Below, piece by piece: positions 9,189 to 17,859 of a stretch of DNA of 64,000 nucleotides (the first letter of the stretch is position 1; the number at the start of each line of letters is the position of its first letter). The position numbers and the translations under genes were made by a program. The notes under the pieces are model-generated. The model made no database searches, was not told where the DNA came from, and saw only the letters and a list, made by a program, of their open reading frames with translations. Where the stretch lies: the NCBI RefSeq assembly GCF_900142605.1, contig NZ_FRBL01000001.1, positions 248,001 through 312,000 on the forward strand, given 5' to 3'. The stretch comes from Chitinophaga jiangningensis (GTDB taxonomy: Bacteria > Bacteroidota > Bacteroidia > Chitinophagales > Chitinophagaceae).

Positions 9189-9560
9189 CATCTGCAGTAA
9201 ATCGCTAGTAAAGATAGCATTTTGCAAATACTGTGCTCAAAAATTCAAAAATCAGTTTTTAGCGGCAGCAGTCCTTCTTGACAAACAGTGATTTCAAGAC
9301 TTTTAATATACCGTTCAATACCTTTTTCATACTTCACATTTTTAAAAAGAGAGGCTGCCACGATTAGCAGCCTCTTAAAAACTAAAACTAAAACAACTAA
9401 GTTGAATGATGACAACTTCGGTGCCATCGGGGGGCCGCGCTTCGCGCTGGATGGCTGCCGCCCCAAATATTATTGCTGATAGGATTTATTCGAAGAATCT
9501 GTTTTTCCCGCAAAATTTATTGCGTTACTGTCGATGTAGCAGACTTTCGAAAAATCTGTA
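9189..9560. other. Intergenic gap
   Basis: No convincing gene. It holds the promoter region of the L,D-transpeptidase gene, a minus-strand terminator at 9342-9376 and, at 9424-9475, a G/C-rich patch with a small GCGC-ttc-GCGC hairpin that resembles a decayed paired-hairpin element. Confidence 0.5.
9342..9376 (-). terminator. Terminator of the AraC/HMA cluster
   Basis: Stem AGAGGCTGC / GCAGCCTCT with an 8-base loop. Read on the minus strand it is followed by TCTTTTTAAA. It sits about 185 bases past the stop of the regulator gene. Confidence 0.65.
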
Positions 9561-10130
9561 TTAGATCTTATCTAAAGGTATCCGCCCGGCATCCGTTTGC
9601 CTGAACTGACTGGGTGTAAGTCCGGTCACCTTTTTGAACTGGGCCGACAAATGTGCCACACTGCTGTAACCCAATTTGTAGCTAATTTCACTTAAACTAA
9701 GTTCATTATATCGCAGTAACTCTTTTACTTTCTCAATCTTTTGCTGAATAATGTACTGCTCAATGGTAGTACCTTCCAGCTCTGAAAAGAGACTGCTCAG
9801 CAAATGATAATCCTTCTGTAACCTGGTAGATAATAAAGTAGAAAAGTTTTCCTTCATATCATCCAGGTCAGTATAATGAACGGTGTCTACTATGATGCTT
9901 TTGATGGCAGCTACCAGCTGCTGTTTTTTATCATCTATCAGCAAAAATCCTTCTTCCTGCAAGGCAGGAATCAATCGGTTCAGCTGTTCCGCGTCTATCT
10001 GTCCATTTACCGAAGCTTTTCCAAGCTCCATATTTGCCACCTCGAGTCCTTCTGCTTCCAGTAAAGACTTTACCACCTTTATACAACGCGGGCAGACCAT
10101 ATTTTTTATGTATAATTCGGTCGTTGCCAT
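9561..10130 (-). CDS. AraC-family regulator with N-terminal MxCxxC metal-binding-like domain
   Basis: 189 residues. The first ~65 resemble a heavy-metal-associated fold with NMVCPRC (Cys13, Cys16) in the usual loop position. Residues about 85-185 carry an AraC DNA-binding domain with two helix-turn-helix units; LSEISYKLGYSSVAHLSAQFKKVTG is interrupted by no gaps relative to the family and TPSQFR closes it. This fusion suggests a one-component sensor that binds a soft metal such as Cu(I), or uses the Cys pair as a thiol switch, and controls the genes upstream in the same run (barrel protein, HMA protein). The gene begins 5 bases after the barrel gene stop, so it is probably co-transcribed. The metal is inferred, not shown. 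Confidence 0.8.
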   Translation of the reverse strand: MATTELYIKNMVCPRCIKVVKSLLEAEGLEVANMELGKASVNGQIDAEQLNRLIPALQEEGFLLIDDKKQQLVAAIKSIIVDTVHYTDLDDMKENFSTLLSTRLQKDYHLLSSLFSELEGTTIEQYIIQQKIEKVKELLRYNELSLSEISYKLGYSSVAHLSAQFKKVTGLTPSQFRQTDAGRIPLDKI

Positions 10131-10135
10131 GGCGG

Positions 10136-10999
10136 TTATTTCTTTTTAAATACGTTAAAGATGTTATGTTCCACACGCACCAGGAAGGAATTATACACAT
10201 TCCGGTCCATGTTTCCGGCCAGCTGGGTTCTGTATGAGAGATCCAGCCTGGTAGTACTGTTGAATATGAACTGGATGGCAGGTGCTATATCCAGGTAGTT
10301 ACCCCTGGCCAGCGCTGCTCCTCCTGCATTTGTTTTTCCTAACAGTTCCACATACAGGTTCATATTCGTTTGCTTATAGCTCTTATACTTTACCGGCAGC
10401 AGCAGGTAACCGGCGCTGAGACTATAATTCACGGCATTACTGGAAAATCCGTCAGGAATATTGTGATTCACATTATTCAGGTAACGGGTATAACCCACTG
10501 TGGTGGACAAGGCCAGTTTATGCAGCAGCTGCGTGGCGATCAACCCTCCGGACACCCCACTGTTATTACCATCCAGGTCGAGGTCGTAATTCACGTACGA
10601 CTGATGATTACCAGTGGTGGGCATAAACGGATTATCGATCACGGCGCCTTTAACGTATGCGGCCATACGAAAATGCGAATGCTGCTGATCCTGCGACAGG
10701 AAGCGGTATTTCGCATATACACTTCCACCTTCCATTCTGAAACCGGACTGCATCATATTGGAGCCATAACCGGCTACATGCACCATTAACTTTTTGCTGA
10801 TGCCGAACATCACTTCCGGCTCTACGCGAATGGCGTTACTACCGTCGTAGTCCATTCGCATGCCTTTTCCCGTGAGCCGGAACCCGAGTGATCTGGCCGC
10901 CATATTACTGGCCGGCTCCGAATTAACATACAATTCCTGTGCGCTGGCAATACCAGTAATGCCCAGCAGAGTCATCACTGTGAATAAAATCCTTTTCAT
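10136..10999 (-). CDS. Predicted outer-membrane beta-barrel protein of a metal-related cluster
   Basis: 287 residues with a signal peptide (to about residue 20, ASAQ). The remainder is built of alternating amphipathic strands (VEPEVMFGISKKLMVHVAGYG, YAKYRFLS, LALSTTVGYTRYL, IQFIFNSTTRLDLSYRTQLA), typical of a small outer-membrane barrel. I do not recognise a named family. It lies between an HMA-domain protein (11 bases upstream) and a Cys-pair AraC regulator (5 bases downstream), so it may help metal efflux or uptake at the outer membrane; that role is inferred from position only. Confidence 0.65.
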   Translation of the reverse strand: MKRILFTVMTLLGITGIASAQELYVNSEPASNMAARSLGFRLTGKGMRMDYDGSNAIRVEPEVMFGISKKLMVHVAGYGSNMMQSGFRMEGGSVYAKYRFLSQDQQHSHFRMAAYVKGAVIDNPFMPTTGNHQSYVNYDLDLDGNNSGVSGGLIATQLLHKLALSTTVGYTRYLNNVNHNIPDGFSSNAVNYSLSAGYLLLPVKYKSYKQTNMNLYVELLGKTNAGGAALARGNYLDIAPAIQFIFNSTTRLDLSYRTQLAGNMDRNVYNSFLVRVEHNIFNVFKKK

Positions 11000-11010
11000 A
11001 CTTCCGTGGT

Positions 11011-11556
11011 TTAGATAGTAACGTGATAAACCCTGTTGGAAGCTGTTTTATCTGAATGACAGCAATCGCCCATCATACCTGTTTTGTAGCAGGCCATGCT
11101 GGTTTCATTTTGATATTTTTTAAATTGTTTGGCAGAGATAAAATCCTTGTCAATTACAATGAGGTCTTTGTCACCTTTCAGCACCTGATTTTTCACATCC
11201 ATAAAGTGAAGAGTACCGCCCGCGAAAGGAACGTGTGTATCATTCTTCACTTCGGTATCGTTAAAGCTGGCGGTAATGGTGAGCTTACCTACAGAAAATC
11301 CGGCGTCTTCCACCTTTTCCTTAATGGCATCAATGTTCACGTTAGCACCTGGTTTGAAGAACAAAATAAACGTTGTGTTTTCCAGGTCCGTATCGATCTT
11401 ATCCACAAATGGAAGTGTTTCCAGGGATTTCAGGGTAGCGTTGGAACACATGGCACAGGTAAGACCTGTAGCCTGTACCGCTGCTTTTTTATATTGTTGT
11501 GCTTTGGCACTGAAAGTAATTCCTATAGCGAAAGCGATTATTGCTAAAAATTTCAT
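11011..11556 (-). CDS. Exported heavy-metal-associated (HMA) domain protein
   Basis: 181 residues: signal peptide to about residue 19 (SAKAQ), then an HMA domain at about 24-95 with the metal motif TGLTCAMC (two Cys). A second part (FAGGTLHFMDVKNQVLKGDKDL) follows, and the C-terminus holds extra Cys and His (ACYKTGMMGDCCHSD). This looks like a periplasmic metal chaperone, most likely for copper or a similar soft metal. It is the first gene of the run HMA protein, barrel, AraC regulator, spaced 11 and 5 bases apart. Metal identity is an inference. Confidence 0.8.
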   Translation of the reverse strand: MKFLAIIAFAIGITFSAKAQQYKKAAVQATGLTCAMCSNATLKSLETLPFVDKIDTDLENTTFILFFKPGANVNIDAIKEKVEDAGFSVGKLTITASFNDTEVKNDTHVPFAGGTLHFMDVKNQVLKGDKDLIVIDKDFISAKQFKKYQNETSMACYKTGMMGDCCHSDKTASNRVYHVTI

Positions 11557-11584
11557 GAGCTGATTTTTTAAAAATGTTTAGGAT

Positions 11585-11658
11585 TTCGGGATCAGGCCAA
11601 CCTTCGGTTGGCCTGATCCCGAAGGAATTGAAGGCCGAAGGCCTTCAATTCCTCCGGG
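11585..11658. repeat. W-W'-W paired hairpin element A
   Basis: Hairpin 1: perfect 18-bp arms 11585-11602 and 11606-11623, loop TTC. Hairpin 2: 19-bp arms 11618-11636 and 11640-11658 with one mismatch, loop GAA. The arms overlap at 11618-11623 (CCCGAA). The word TTCGGG starts the element and TCCGGG ends it. It lies between two minus-strand genes, 57 bases past the stop of the HYC_CC_PP gene. Confidence 0.85.
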
Positions 11659-11715
11659 TAATAAATTGTCACTACCCACCACGAGTGGCGGATACGACGC
11701 GGCATTATTATAAAA

Positions 11716-12105
11716 TCAGATCAGAAAAGTGCAGTTTTGGAGAAACAGTGGTACATCCCGCTGGTCAGGTGGGCCATGAGGTACGGCCTGGAGAGCCGGA
11801 TGGAGGGAAACAATTACTGGCTGAGGTAATACTCTTACCGGCAATTGCATATCAGCAACAGCGGTAAAATCCTGTATTACGGCAGCAGCACCATGATGAC
11901 TTTCTGTAACCTTGCAAAACTTAAATTCGTCTTTGCAACAGCCCATATTTTTTACTGACTTCTTGCATTTACCGCAATAATCGGCAGGTGCCGACTGCAG
12001 ATCTACAGACGCCAGTTTGCCCATGCAATAATGCACGTTTACTGCAAACCCGCTCGTAAGCGTGATGTACAGTGCAGCAAATAATATGGCAAAAAATTTC
12101 TTCAT
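11716..12105 (-). CDS. HYC_CC_PP family protein, probably metal-related
   Basis: 129 residues starting at ATG 12105. A signal peptide or membrane segment covers residues 3-20. It then shows HYCMGK (25-30), CGKC (44-47), GCC (55-57) and a further Cys, and a Pro-rich C-terminus (LQAVPHGPP), matching the small family named for HYC, CC and PP motifs. A longer in-frame start at 12144 would lie on the promoter itself, so I reject it. Its Cys/His content and position beside an HMA protein suggest metal binding at the envelope. The biochemical role is unknown. Confidence 0.75.
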   Translation of the reverse strand: MKKFFAILFAALYITLTSGFAVNVHYCMGKLASVDLQSAPADYCGKCKKSVKNMGCCKDEFKFCKVTESHHGAAAVIQDFTAVADMQLPVRVLPQPVIVSLHPALQAVPHGPPDQRDVPLFLQNCTFLI

Positions 12106-12114
12106 GTTACGGTA

Positions 12115-12144
12115 CAAATGTACGCCATTTTGCCTGCTTCTCAA
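12115..12144 (-). promoter_or_regulatory. Consensus Bacteroidota promoter of the HYC_CC_PP gene
   Basis: On the minus strand, TTG (12144-12142), exactly 19 bases, then TACATTTG (12122-12115). Transcription should start near 12108-12110, only a few bases before the ATG at 12105, so the mRNA would be almost leaderless. Confidence 0.8.
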
Positions 12145-12164
12145 ACAGATTTACACCAAAGGAA

Positions 12165-12208
12165 AAAACCGGAGATCGATTGGTGAATGCAATCGAAGCT
12201 ACGGTTTT
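12165..12208 (-). terminator. Terminator of the punA-porin transcript
   Basis: Two-part stem: outer AAAACCG / CGGTTTT, inner TCGATTG / CAATCGA, with small internal loops. On the minus strand it is followed by TTTTTTCC. It sits 47 bases past the porin stop. Confidence 0.65.
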
Positions 12209-12254
12209 CTCTGAATTAATTATCTATATATTAACTGTCAGACATATATAGATG

Positions 12255-14231
12255 TTAGTTAATAAACCACCACCTGATGCCTAGTCGGAAATCGAAGTTA
12301 TTATACGGGTACAGCGGTGCTGCATAGTTACTGGTCGCAAACAGTGTATTCAGGTTCTCTGCCCTTACAAATGCATTAAAGGATTTAATACGGAAATGCA
12401 CAAATGCATCCAGGTCAGGTGCCTGGTACTTGATTTTCTGGGATTGCTGGTATACCCACTGGCCCATCAGCGGCGAGTAGTCATCTGCGTAGTAAGCCGT
12501 GTTGTAACGCACCTCAATACCCGTCATGAGATTCAGGTTGGTAAACAACCGCTTCTCATAGGCCAGGCGGTTACGCGTCCAGAAGGCGGGCACGTTCATT
12601 GGCCCTTCCCCATGTACCTGCTGGAATGCCAGGTCTACGTACCAGCTAAACGGCGAGAAGGTAAACTTCTTGCTAAATACCACCTGCAACAGGTTAAACA
12701 ACGAGCTGTACTGCGCACTGTGGTAATAGTCCTGCATATACGTATAGTTGGTAAACAGGAAGTAGTTTACCGCCAGGTTGTACTTCAGCTTTTTATTATC
12801 GGCTGCAAACTGCAGCTGCGTAATGTTTTCCTTGTTGAGCGACTCGTTATACCACGTCGTTCTGTTGCTGTTAAAATACTTGTAGACGTATGACGGCTCA
12901 CGGTTCACATTATTTACAGAGAGCTTAATATCTCCCAATAAATCATTTAAATGCCGGCGCAACATACCACCTACACTATAATCCCCGATATTTTGACCTG
13001 CGAGGTAAAACTCTCCTTTCGCAGAGAAATCCCATAACTGGTTCTTCGTTTTATTACGATATTCCCCGTGGAGCGCCAGGTTACTGAAGTTAATATCCGC
13101 ATCCAGGAAAGTTCCCTGCCAGCTCTCAAACCGGGCACCTACATTGATGAAATGCCCCAGGTTACCACGCACAGGGAACTGCACCAGCGATAAATCGTTG
13201 GACAACAGCTGCCACTGATGGCGGGCAAAAACAGAGGAATCCTGCGGGCGTACCGGTATATTGTAATGCAGCGGATAAAACGCCGTATCCGGCAGTCCGT
13301 CCGTGAATTCGTATTTGCTGTTCAGGTAGTTGAAGGTATACTGCACCCTGAAAAAGGGATCGTACTTATAATAGTCCGTAGTATCATTCACGTGAATGGT
13401 GTCTCCCCGCCCCCAGTCGTATTGCTGCTGAAACAGGAAGCCTGTTTGCCTGTACTGCGACTTCACCGGAATACTCGTGGTAAAGAAGTTATAGGAAGAA
13501 GAGTTATCATTCCCGAGGTTAACAGGAATGGTTCTCCTGTTACTATAATTAGAATTGTGCAGGAACGAATCACTTCTGATACCACCATTTTCACCGCCCT
13601 GCAGGTTGTTGTGGTACAAGTCCATATAGGAATTGGCCCGCTTATTTTTCGACTGATACCTGGCGGAGAGGCGATAGGTATTATGGTTGGTGGTCTGGGA
13701 TTTATAATATCCCGGGGCGTTCACCTTTCGGTAGTCGAAGGCGAAGTTGAACCGGTTAGTACGGTTCTGGGTATGCTGTACCCCGATGATCTGCTCCTGT
13801 TTACTGCCTACCAGATAGTTCATTTCCGTATATGGGCGGGTAGTATTATAGAAGCGTGCATCCGCATGGGTAAGGCCATATACATCATACGCATGGAATC
13901 CGGCATCGAAGCCTGCTTTCATGAAAGGCGTAAATATGAGGTTACGGGCGGCGCCACCACTGTTGCCGGTGGTCATGTAAGAACGCGGTACTTTCAGGTA
14001 TTGCATATTGAAATCAGCTATAGAGGAGTCTATAGTGAAATCAGTAGGCTCACCCAGGTAGCGGTAGGTAAGCGTAAGTGTATCTGGCTCTTCTTCATGG
14101 CGACCGGTATCGCGGGTCATTTTTCCGCCACCACCGCCACCGCCCATATTACCAAGGCGGTTAGTATTGAACTGGGCCATCAGTTGCTGCCCACCTACCA
14201 GTAGCAGGATTGTGATAATAAGAAATCTCAT
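12255..14231 (-). CDS. Putative porin (Porin_10-like outer-membrane protein)
   Basis: 658 residues with a signal peptide (MRFLIITILLLVGGQQLMAQ), a Gly-rich stretch after it, and then a very long series of aromatic-ended beta strands ending in RLGIRWWFIN, a typical C-terminal barrel strand. It resembles the large Bacteroidota putative porins of the Porin_10 group. It follows purine nucleoside phosphorylase by 18 bases on the same strand and is probably co-transcribed, so nucleoside or phosphate-ester passage is possible, but no substrate can be read from sequence. Confidence 0.75.
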   Translation of the reverse strand: MRFLIITILLLVGGQQLMAQFNTNRLGNMGGGGGGGKMTRDTGRHEEEPDTLTLTYRYLGEPTDFTIDSSIADFNMQYLKVPRSYMTTGNSGGAARNLIFTPFMKAGFDAGFHAYDVYGLTHADARFYNTTRPYTEMNYLVGSKQEQIIGVQHTQNRTNRFNFAFDYRKVNAPGYYKSQTTNHNTYRLSARYQSKNKRANSYMDLYHNNLQGGENGGIRSDSFLHNSNYSNRRTIPVNLGNDNSSSYNFFTTSIPVKSQYRQTGFLFQQQYDWGRGDTIHVNDTTDYYKYDPFFRVQYTFNYLNSKYEFTDGLPDTAFYPLHYNIPVRPQDSSVFARHQWQLLSNDLSLVQFPVRGNLGHFINVGARFESWQGTFLDADINFSNLALHGEYRNKTKNQLWDFSAKGEFYLAGQNIGDYSVGGMLRRHLNDLLGDIKLSVNNVNREPSYVYKYFNSNRTTWYNESLNKENITQLQFAADNKKLKYNLAVNYFLFTNYTYMQDYYHSAQYSSLFNLLQVVFSKKFTFSPFSWYVDLAFQQVHGEGPMNVPAFWTRNRLAYEKRLFTNLNLMTGIEVRYNTAYYADDYSPLMGQWVYQQSQKIKYQAPDLDAFVHFRIKSFNAFVRAENLNTLFATSNYAAPLYPYNNFDFRLGIRWWFIN

Positions 14232-14249
14232 CCGAAAATGACAATATGT

Positions 14250-15071
14250 TTATAATTGCCCGATTAATTCACTAAAGATAAGCGTCAGTTTTGGCTCTGC
14301 CGCATGTGCAGCTTCCAGCACTTCCTCGTGGGTGATTGTATTCTCTTCTTCACGGATGCCGATGTCGGTAATCACGCTCATTGCAAATACTTTAAGGCCG
14401 CAATGAGCCGCTACAATTACTTCAGGAACAGTGCTCATCCCAACGGCATCACCGCCGATGATGTGCATATATTTATACTCTGCACGGGTTTCGAAAGTTG
14501 GCCCCTGTACACCTACGTATACGCCTGAATGCAGGTCGATCTGGTTCATGGCTGCAATTTCCACGGCGCGGTAGATCAGGTCTTTATTATATGGCTCACT
14601 CATGTCCGGGAAACGTGGACCCAGGGAGTTGTCGTTTGGTCCGCGCAGCGGGTGCTCCGGCTGCAGGTTGATGTGGTCCCGGATGATCATCAGGTCGCCC
14701 ACGCTGAAGTCGGGGTTCATGCCACCGGCGGCATTGGAAATGAACAATGCTTTGATTCCCAGCGCATTCATCACTCTCACCGGAAAAGTCACCTGCTTCA
14801 TGGAAAAGCCTTCATAGTAGTGGAAGCGGCCTGCCATGGCTACTATTGGCTTATCGTTCATGAAACCGAGGATCAGTTTACCAGAGTGCCCTTCCACCGT
14901 AGAAACCGGGAAGTGCGGAATATCTTTATAAGGGATCTCAATGGGATCTTCAATATCTTCTACCAGTCCGCCCAGTCCACTACCCAGAATAACGCCGGCA
15001 ACCGGCTGTTCCTCCCAGAATTTGCTAATATATTCACTCGCTGCTTTGATCTGATCTTTGAGTTCGCTCAT
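14250..15071 (-). CDS. punA: Purine nucleoside phosphorylase (trimeric, low-mass type)
   Basis: Phosphorolysis of purine nucleosides to base and ribose-1-phosphate in purine salvage. 273 residues. GSGLGGL forms the phosphate loop; GRFHYYEG, NAAGGMN and GPTFETRAE (with the conserved base-contacting Glu) are all present; MSTVPEVIVA is invariant in the family. At the position of human Asn243 (SLITN) this protein has Asp (SVITD), the residue found in methylthioadenosine phosphorylases, which may widen use to 6-aminopurines. First gene of a two-gene run with the porin. Confidence 0.9.
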   Translation of the reverse strand: MSELKDQIKAASEYISKFWEEQPVAGVILGSGLGGLVEDIEDPIEIPYKDIPHFPVSTVEGHSGKLILGFMNDKPIVAMAGRFHYYEGFSMKQVTFPVRVMNALGIKALFISNAAGGMNPDFSVGDLMIIRDHINLQPEHPLRGPNDNSLGPRFPDMSEPYNKDLIYRAVEIAAMNQIDLHSGVYVGVQGPTFETRAEYKYMHIIGGDAVGMSTVPEVIVAAHCGLKVFAMSVITDIGIREEENTITHEEVLEAAHAAEPKLTLIFSELIGQL

Positions 15072-15154
15072 ATTTTATTTTTCGTTAATTCGATTATTTT
15101 ATGATTAATTAGCCGCAAAATATACTGCAATATCGTATTACGGCGTAACCGGCG

Positions 15155-15162
15155 CAAAGTTA
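15155..15162 (-). promoter_or_regulatory. -7 promoter box for punA
   Basis: TAACTTTG on the minus strand matches TAnnTTTG. The -33 position is not consensus. It lies about 85 bases before the punA start. Confidence 0.5.
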
Positions 15163-15235
15163 TTTTTTAATTCACAAATGACTCCGTTTTATATTTAAAT
15201 CATAATGACCTATTTTAGCGGCAAATTTTATTCCG

Positions 15236-16450
15236 ATGAACTTACACGAGTACCAGGCTAAAGAACTGTTGAAAAAATATAACGTACCGGTACAGGAAGG
15301 CATTCCGGTAGAAACTCCTGAAGCGGCCGCCGAGGCTTACAAGCAATTGAAGGTTACTTATGGTAATGAATTTGCTGTTGTTAAAGCTCAAATTCACGCT
15401 GGTGGACGTGGTAAGGGTAAAATCCGTGGTACAGAGCAGAGAGGTGTGGCTGTAGGAAAAAATGCAGAAGATGTTAAGACCATCGCTGGTAATATCCTGG
15501 GTGGTACCCTCGTTACCATTCAGACTGGCGAGGCTGGCAAATTGGTAAACAAAGTACTGGTAGCACAGGATGTTTACTATCCTGGTCCTAATCCGGTGAA
15601 AGAATTCTATCTGTCAATCCTCCTGGATCGCGCTAAGAGCATGAACGTTATCATGTACTCCACTGAAGGTGGTATGGATATCGAAGAAGTAGCTCACAGC
15701 ACGCCTGAAAAAATATTCAAAGAGTGGGTAAGACCAAATATGGCCCTGCAAGGCTTCCAGGCGCGTAACATCGCGTTTAACCTGGGTCTGAGCGGCGAGG
15801 CTTTCAAAAACATGGTAAAATTCGTGACTAACCTGTACAACGCATACGTTGGTCTGGATTGCAGCATGCTGGAAATCAACCCGCTGTTTAAAACCAGCGA
15901 CGAAAAAATCATCGCTGTGGATGCGAAAGTAAACCTGGACGACAACGCATTAATGCGTCATGCGGACCTGGAAGCGATGCGCGACATCACTGAAGAAGAT
16001 CCTACCGAAGTAGAAGCAGGTAAATTCAACCTGAACTTCGTAAAACTGGACGGTAACGTAGGTTGTATGGTAAACGGCGCCGGTCTGGCAATGGCTACCA
16101 TGGATATGATTAAACTGAGCGGTGGTGAGCCTGCTAACTTCCTGGACGTAGGAGGTACTGCAAACGCACAAACCGTAGAAGCTGGTTTCCGCATCATCCT
16201 GAAAGATCCTAAAGTGAAAGCGATCCTCATCAACATCTTTGGTGGTATCGTTCGTTGCGACAGGGTGGCACAGGGTGTTATTGATGCCTACCAGTCCATC
16301 GGCACCATCAACGTACCTATTATCGTACGTCTGCAAGGTACCAACGCTGCTGAAGCAAAAGAACTGATCGAAAAATCAGGTCTGAAAGTACAGTCTGCCA
16401 TCCTCCTGAGCGAGGCTGCTGACCTGGTTAACAAAGCTGTAAGCGCTTAA
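15236..16450 (+). CDS. sucC: Succinyl-CoA synthetase beta subunit
   Basis: 404 residues; makes ATP or GTP from succinyl-CoA with the SucD alpha subunit in the TCA cycle. The start MNLHEYQAKELLKKYNVPV is the classic SucC opening. The ATP-grasp domain holds KAQIHAGGRGKG; the C-terminal CoA-ligase domain has GCMVNGAGLAMATMD, FLDVGGTA and INIFGGIVRCD. sucD is not next to it: a terminator follows directly and the next gene is on the other strand, so alpha must be encoded elsewhere. Slightly longer than the E. coli protein (388). Confidence 0.96.
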   Translation: MNLHEYQAKELLKKYNVPVQEGIPVETPEAAAEAYKQLKVTYGNEFAVVKAQIHAGGRGKGKIRGTEQRGVAVGKNAEDVKTIAGNILGGTLVTIQTGEAGKLVNKVLVAQDVYYPGPNPVKEFYLSILLDRAKSMNVIMYSTEGGMDIEEVAHSTPEKIFKEWVRPNMALQGFQARNIAFNLGLSGEAFKNMVKFVTNLYNAYVGLDCSMLEINPLFKTSDEKIIAVDAKVNLDDNALMRHADLEAMRDITEEDPTEVEAGKFNLNFVKLDGNVGCMVNGAGLAMATMDMIKLSGGEPANFLDVGGTANAQTVEAGFRIILKDPKVKAILINIFGGIVRCDRVAQGVIDAYQSIGTINVPIIVRLQGTNAAEAKELIEKSGLKVQSAILLSEAADLVNKAVSA

Positions 16451-16474
16451 TTAAGAAGGTTCTCAACCCGATAT

Positions 16475-16516
16475 AATTAAAAAGCCCCGTATCAACCGAT
16501 ACGGGGCTTTTTAATT
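16475..16516. terminator. Bidirectional terminator after sucC
   Basis: A perfect 19-bp stem (AATTAAAAAGCCCCGTATC and its complement) with loop AACC. A/T tails on both sides serve sucC and the convergent thioredoxin-like gene. Confidence 0.9.
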
Positions 16517-16527
16517 ATAACATAAGT

Positions 16528-17694
16528 TTATAAACTGGCAATTTTAGCATTAATGCGTGTAACCATGTCCGTCAGGTTCATCATTTCCGCCTTAGCCACT
16601 GCCCAGGTCAGGTACTGCTTTGCAGCCGCCTTATCCAGGTCGCCTACCACATGAGCGGCGCTGTTCAACAGCTCCAGGCTGGCCTTTTCATTCACCGCAA
16701 TTTTTGCCCACTGGAGATATAAGTCCTTCAGCGCAGGGTCTTTCGCGATATCCTGCCCGTTGTAAAAGTTCACCATCCGCAGGTTGTTGCTGTTCATATC
16801 CCTGTTGGCCACAGTCCATTCCAGGTAGGCTTTCACATTTTTACTCTGCCTGAGGATATACCGTGTTGCAAATTCGGCTTTTACAGAATCCCAGTCGCCA
16901 CCAGGTTTGTATTCCGCTTCATGTTTTTTCAGGAAAGCCTCAAATGCAGCAGGCTCGTAGGCTACACCCGCCAGTTCCTTCATATCTGCCCCAATTACCC
17001 TGGCAAGGATGCTGCTATTCATATCCGGACCATACATTTCCTGGTATTTCACCCTGTTTTTCATGTAATAATCCTTGTAATCAGCCGGCAGTTCCTTCAC
17101 CAGTGCCATCGCTTTTACAGTCAGCTCAGCAGTTTTATCCTTTTGTTTGGCCAGAAACTCCTGTAGCACAGAGTCTTTAGGGTATTCACGCTTTTTGTTG
17201 AACAGCCCCTGGTACCAGGCCGGCCCCTCTTTTTTCACATTGGTGGCGTATCCATAGAAATACTTACCGTTTTTGTAACGGGCAGTGGTTTCCTTCAGGA
17301 AATTCAGGAACCTGTCCGCATCATTGTAGCCAATACCCACGTTTACCAGCTTGCCTTCCGGCGAAATGATCAGGTAGGTAGGGAAGCCATGCAGCAGGTA
17401 GCGGGAACAGAGGTCGAAACCGAAATCCTCTTTAAATACGTCGAAACCGGTGTTGATAAAGTTTTGCTCCATATAGGCCCTTACCTCTTTGCCCGGGAAA
17501 ACTTTTACTTCCATTTCCTTACAGGCATGGCACCCTTCGAAATAGGTATCCACGAAAATCGGCTTTTGCTCTTTTTTAGCCTTCGCCAGCAGCTCTGTCC
17601 AGCCGGCCTTGATAAATTGAGTACTATCCTGCGCGAAGGTGGCCAACGGCAGCAATCCTGCTAAAAGCAGGGTCTGGAAAGTTTTTTTCATCAT
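16528..17694 (-). CDS. Exported thioredoxin-fold protein
   Basis: 388 residues with a signal peptide ending in ATFAQ. Residues about 28-140 form a thioredoxin-like domain (KPIFVDTYFEGCHACKEMEVKVF) with redox motif CHAC and the cis-Pro segment HGFPTYLI. The C-terminal 250 residues are helical and unassigned. It is probably a periplasmic thiol-disulfide or reducing protein. Adjacent ATGs at 17694 and 17691 make the start ambiguous by one residue. Single gene, divergent from the DUF4139 gene. Confidence 0.8.
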   Translation of the reverse strand: MMKKTFQTLLLAGLLPLATFAQDSTQFIKAGWTELLAKAKKEQKPIFVDTYFEGCHACKEMEVKVFPGKEVRAYMEQNFINTGFDVFKEDFGFDLCSRYLLHGFPTYLIISPEGKLVNVGIGYNDADRFLNFLKETTARYKNGKYFYGYATNVKKEGPAWYQGLFNKKREYPKDSVLQEFLAKQKDKTAELTVKAMALVKELPADYKDYYMKNRVKYQEMYGPDMNSSILARVIGADMKELAGVAYEPAAFEAFLKKHEAEYKPGGDWDSVKAEFATRYILRQSKNVKAYLEWTVANRDMNSNNLRMVNFYNGQDIAKDPALKDLYLQWAKIAVNEKASLELLNSAAHVVGDLDKAAAKQYLTWAVAKAEMMNLTDMVTRINAKIASL

Positions 17695-17787
17695 TCTGAG
17701 TGGTTTAATGGTGGTTTAAGTGATATGAAGCTAATAAATCCCCCTGAAATCCTTTCTGCATCAGCTTATCAAGCTCATTTTTTATTT

Positions 17788-17797
17788 TTAGGGAGAT
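17788..17797 (+). repeat. Dispersed intergenic word, copy 2 (10 of 11 bases)
   Basis: TTAGGGAGAT followed by A instead of G, in the divergent gap upstream of the DUF4139 gene. Confidence 0.45.
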
Positions 17798-17859
17798 AAA
17801 AATGCTTATCTTCTAATAAATTCCCGTTCATAGAACACCTTCCAACTAAAAATATACCC

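Noticed and set aside
9245..9466. Minus-strand 73-codon frame in the gap before the L,D-transpeptidase
   Set aside because: It spans a terminator hairpin and a decayed palindrome and has no protein character.
13218..14204. Plus-strand open frame (328 codons) over the porin gene
   Set aside because: Shadow of the porin coding sequence; no signal peptide or domain pattern, and the porin frame is clearly protein-like.
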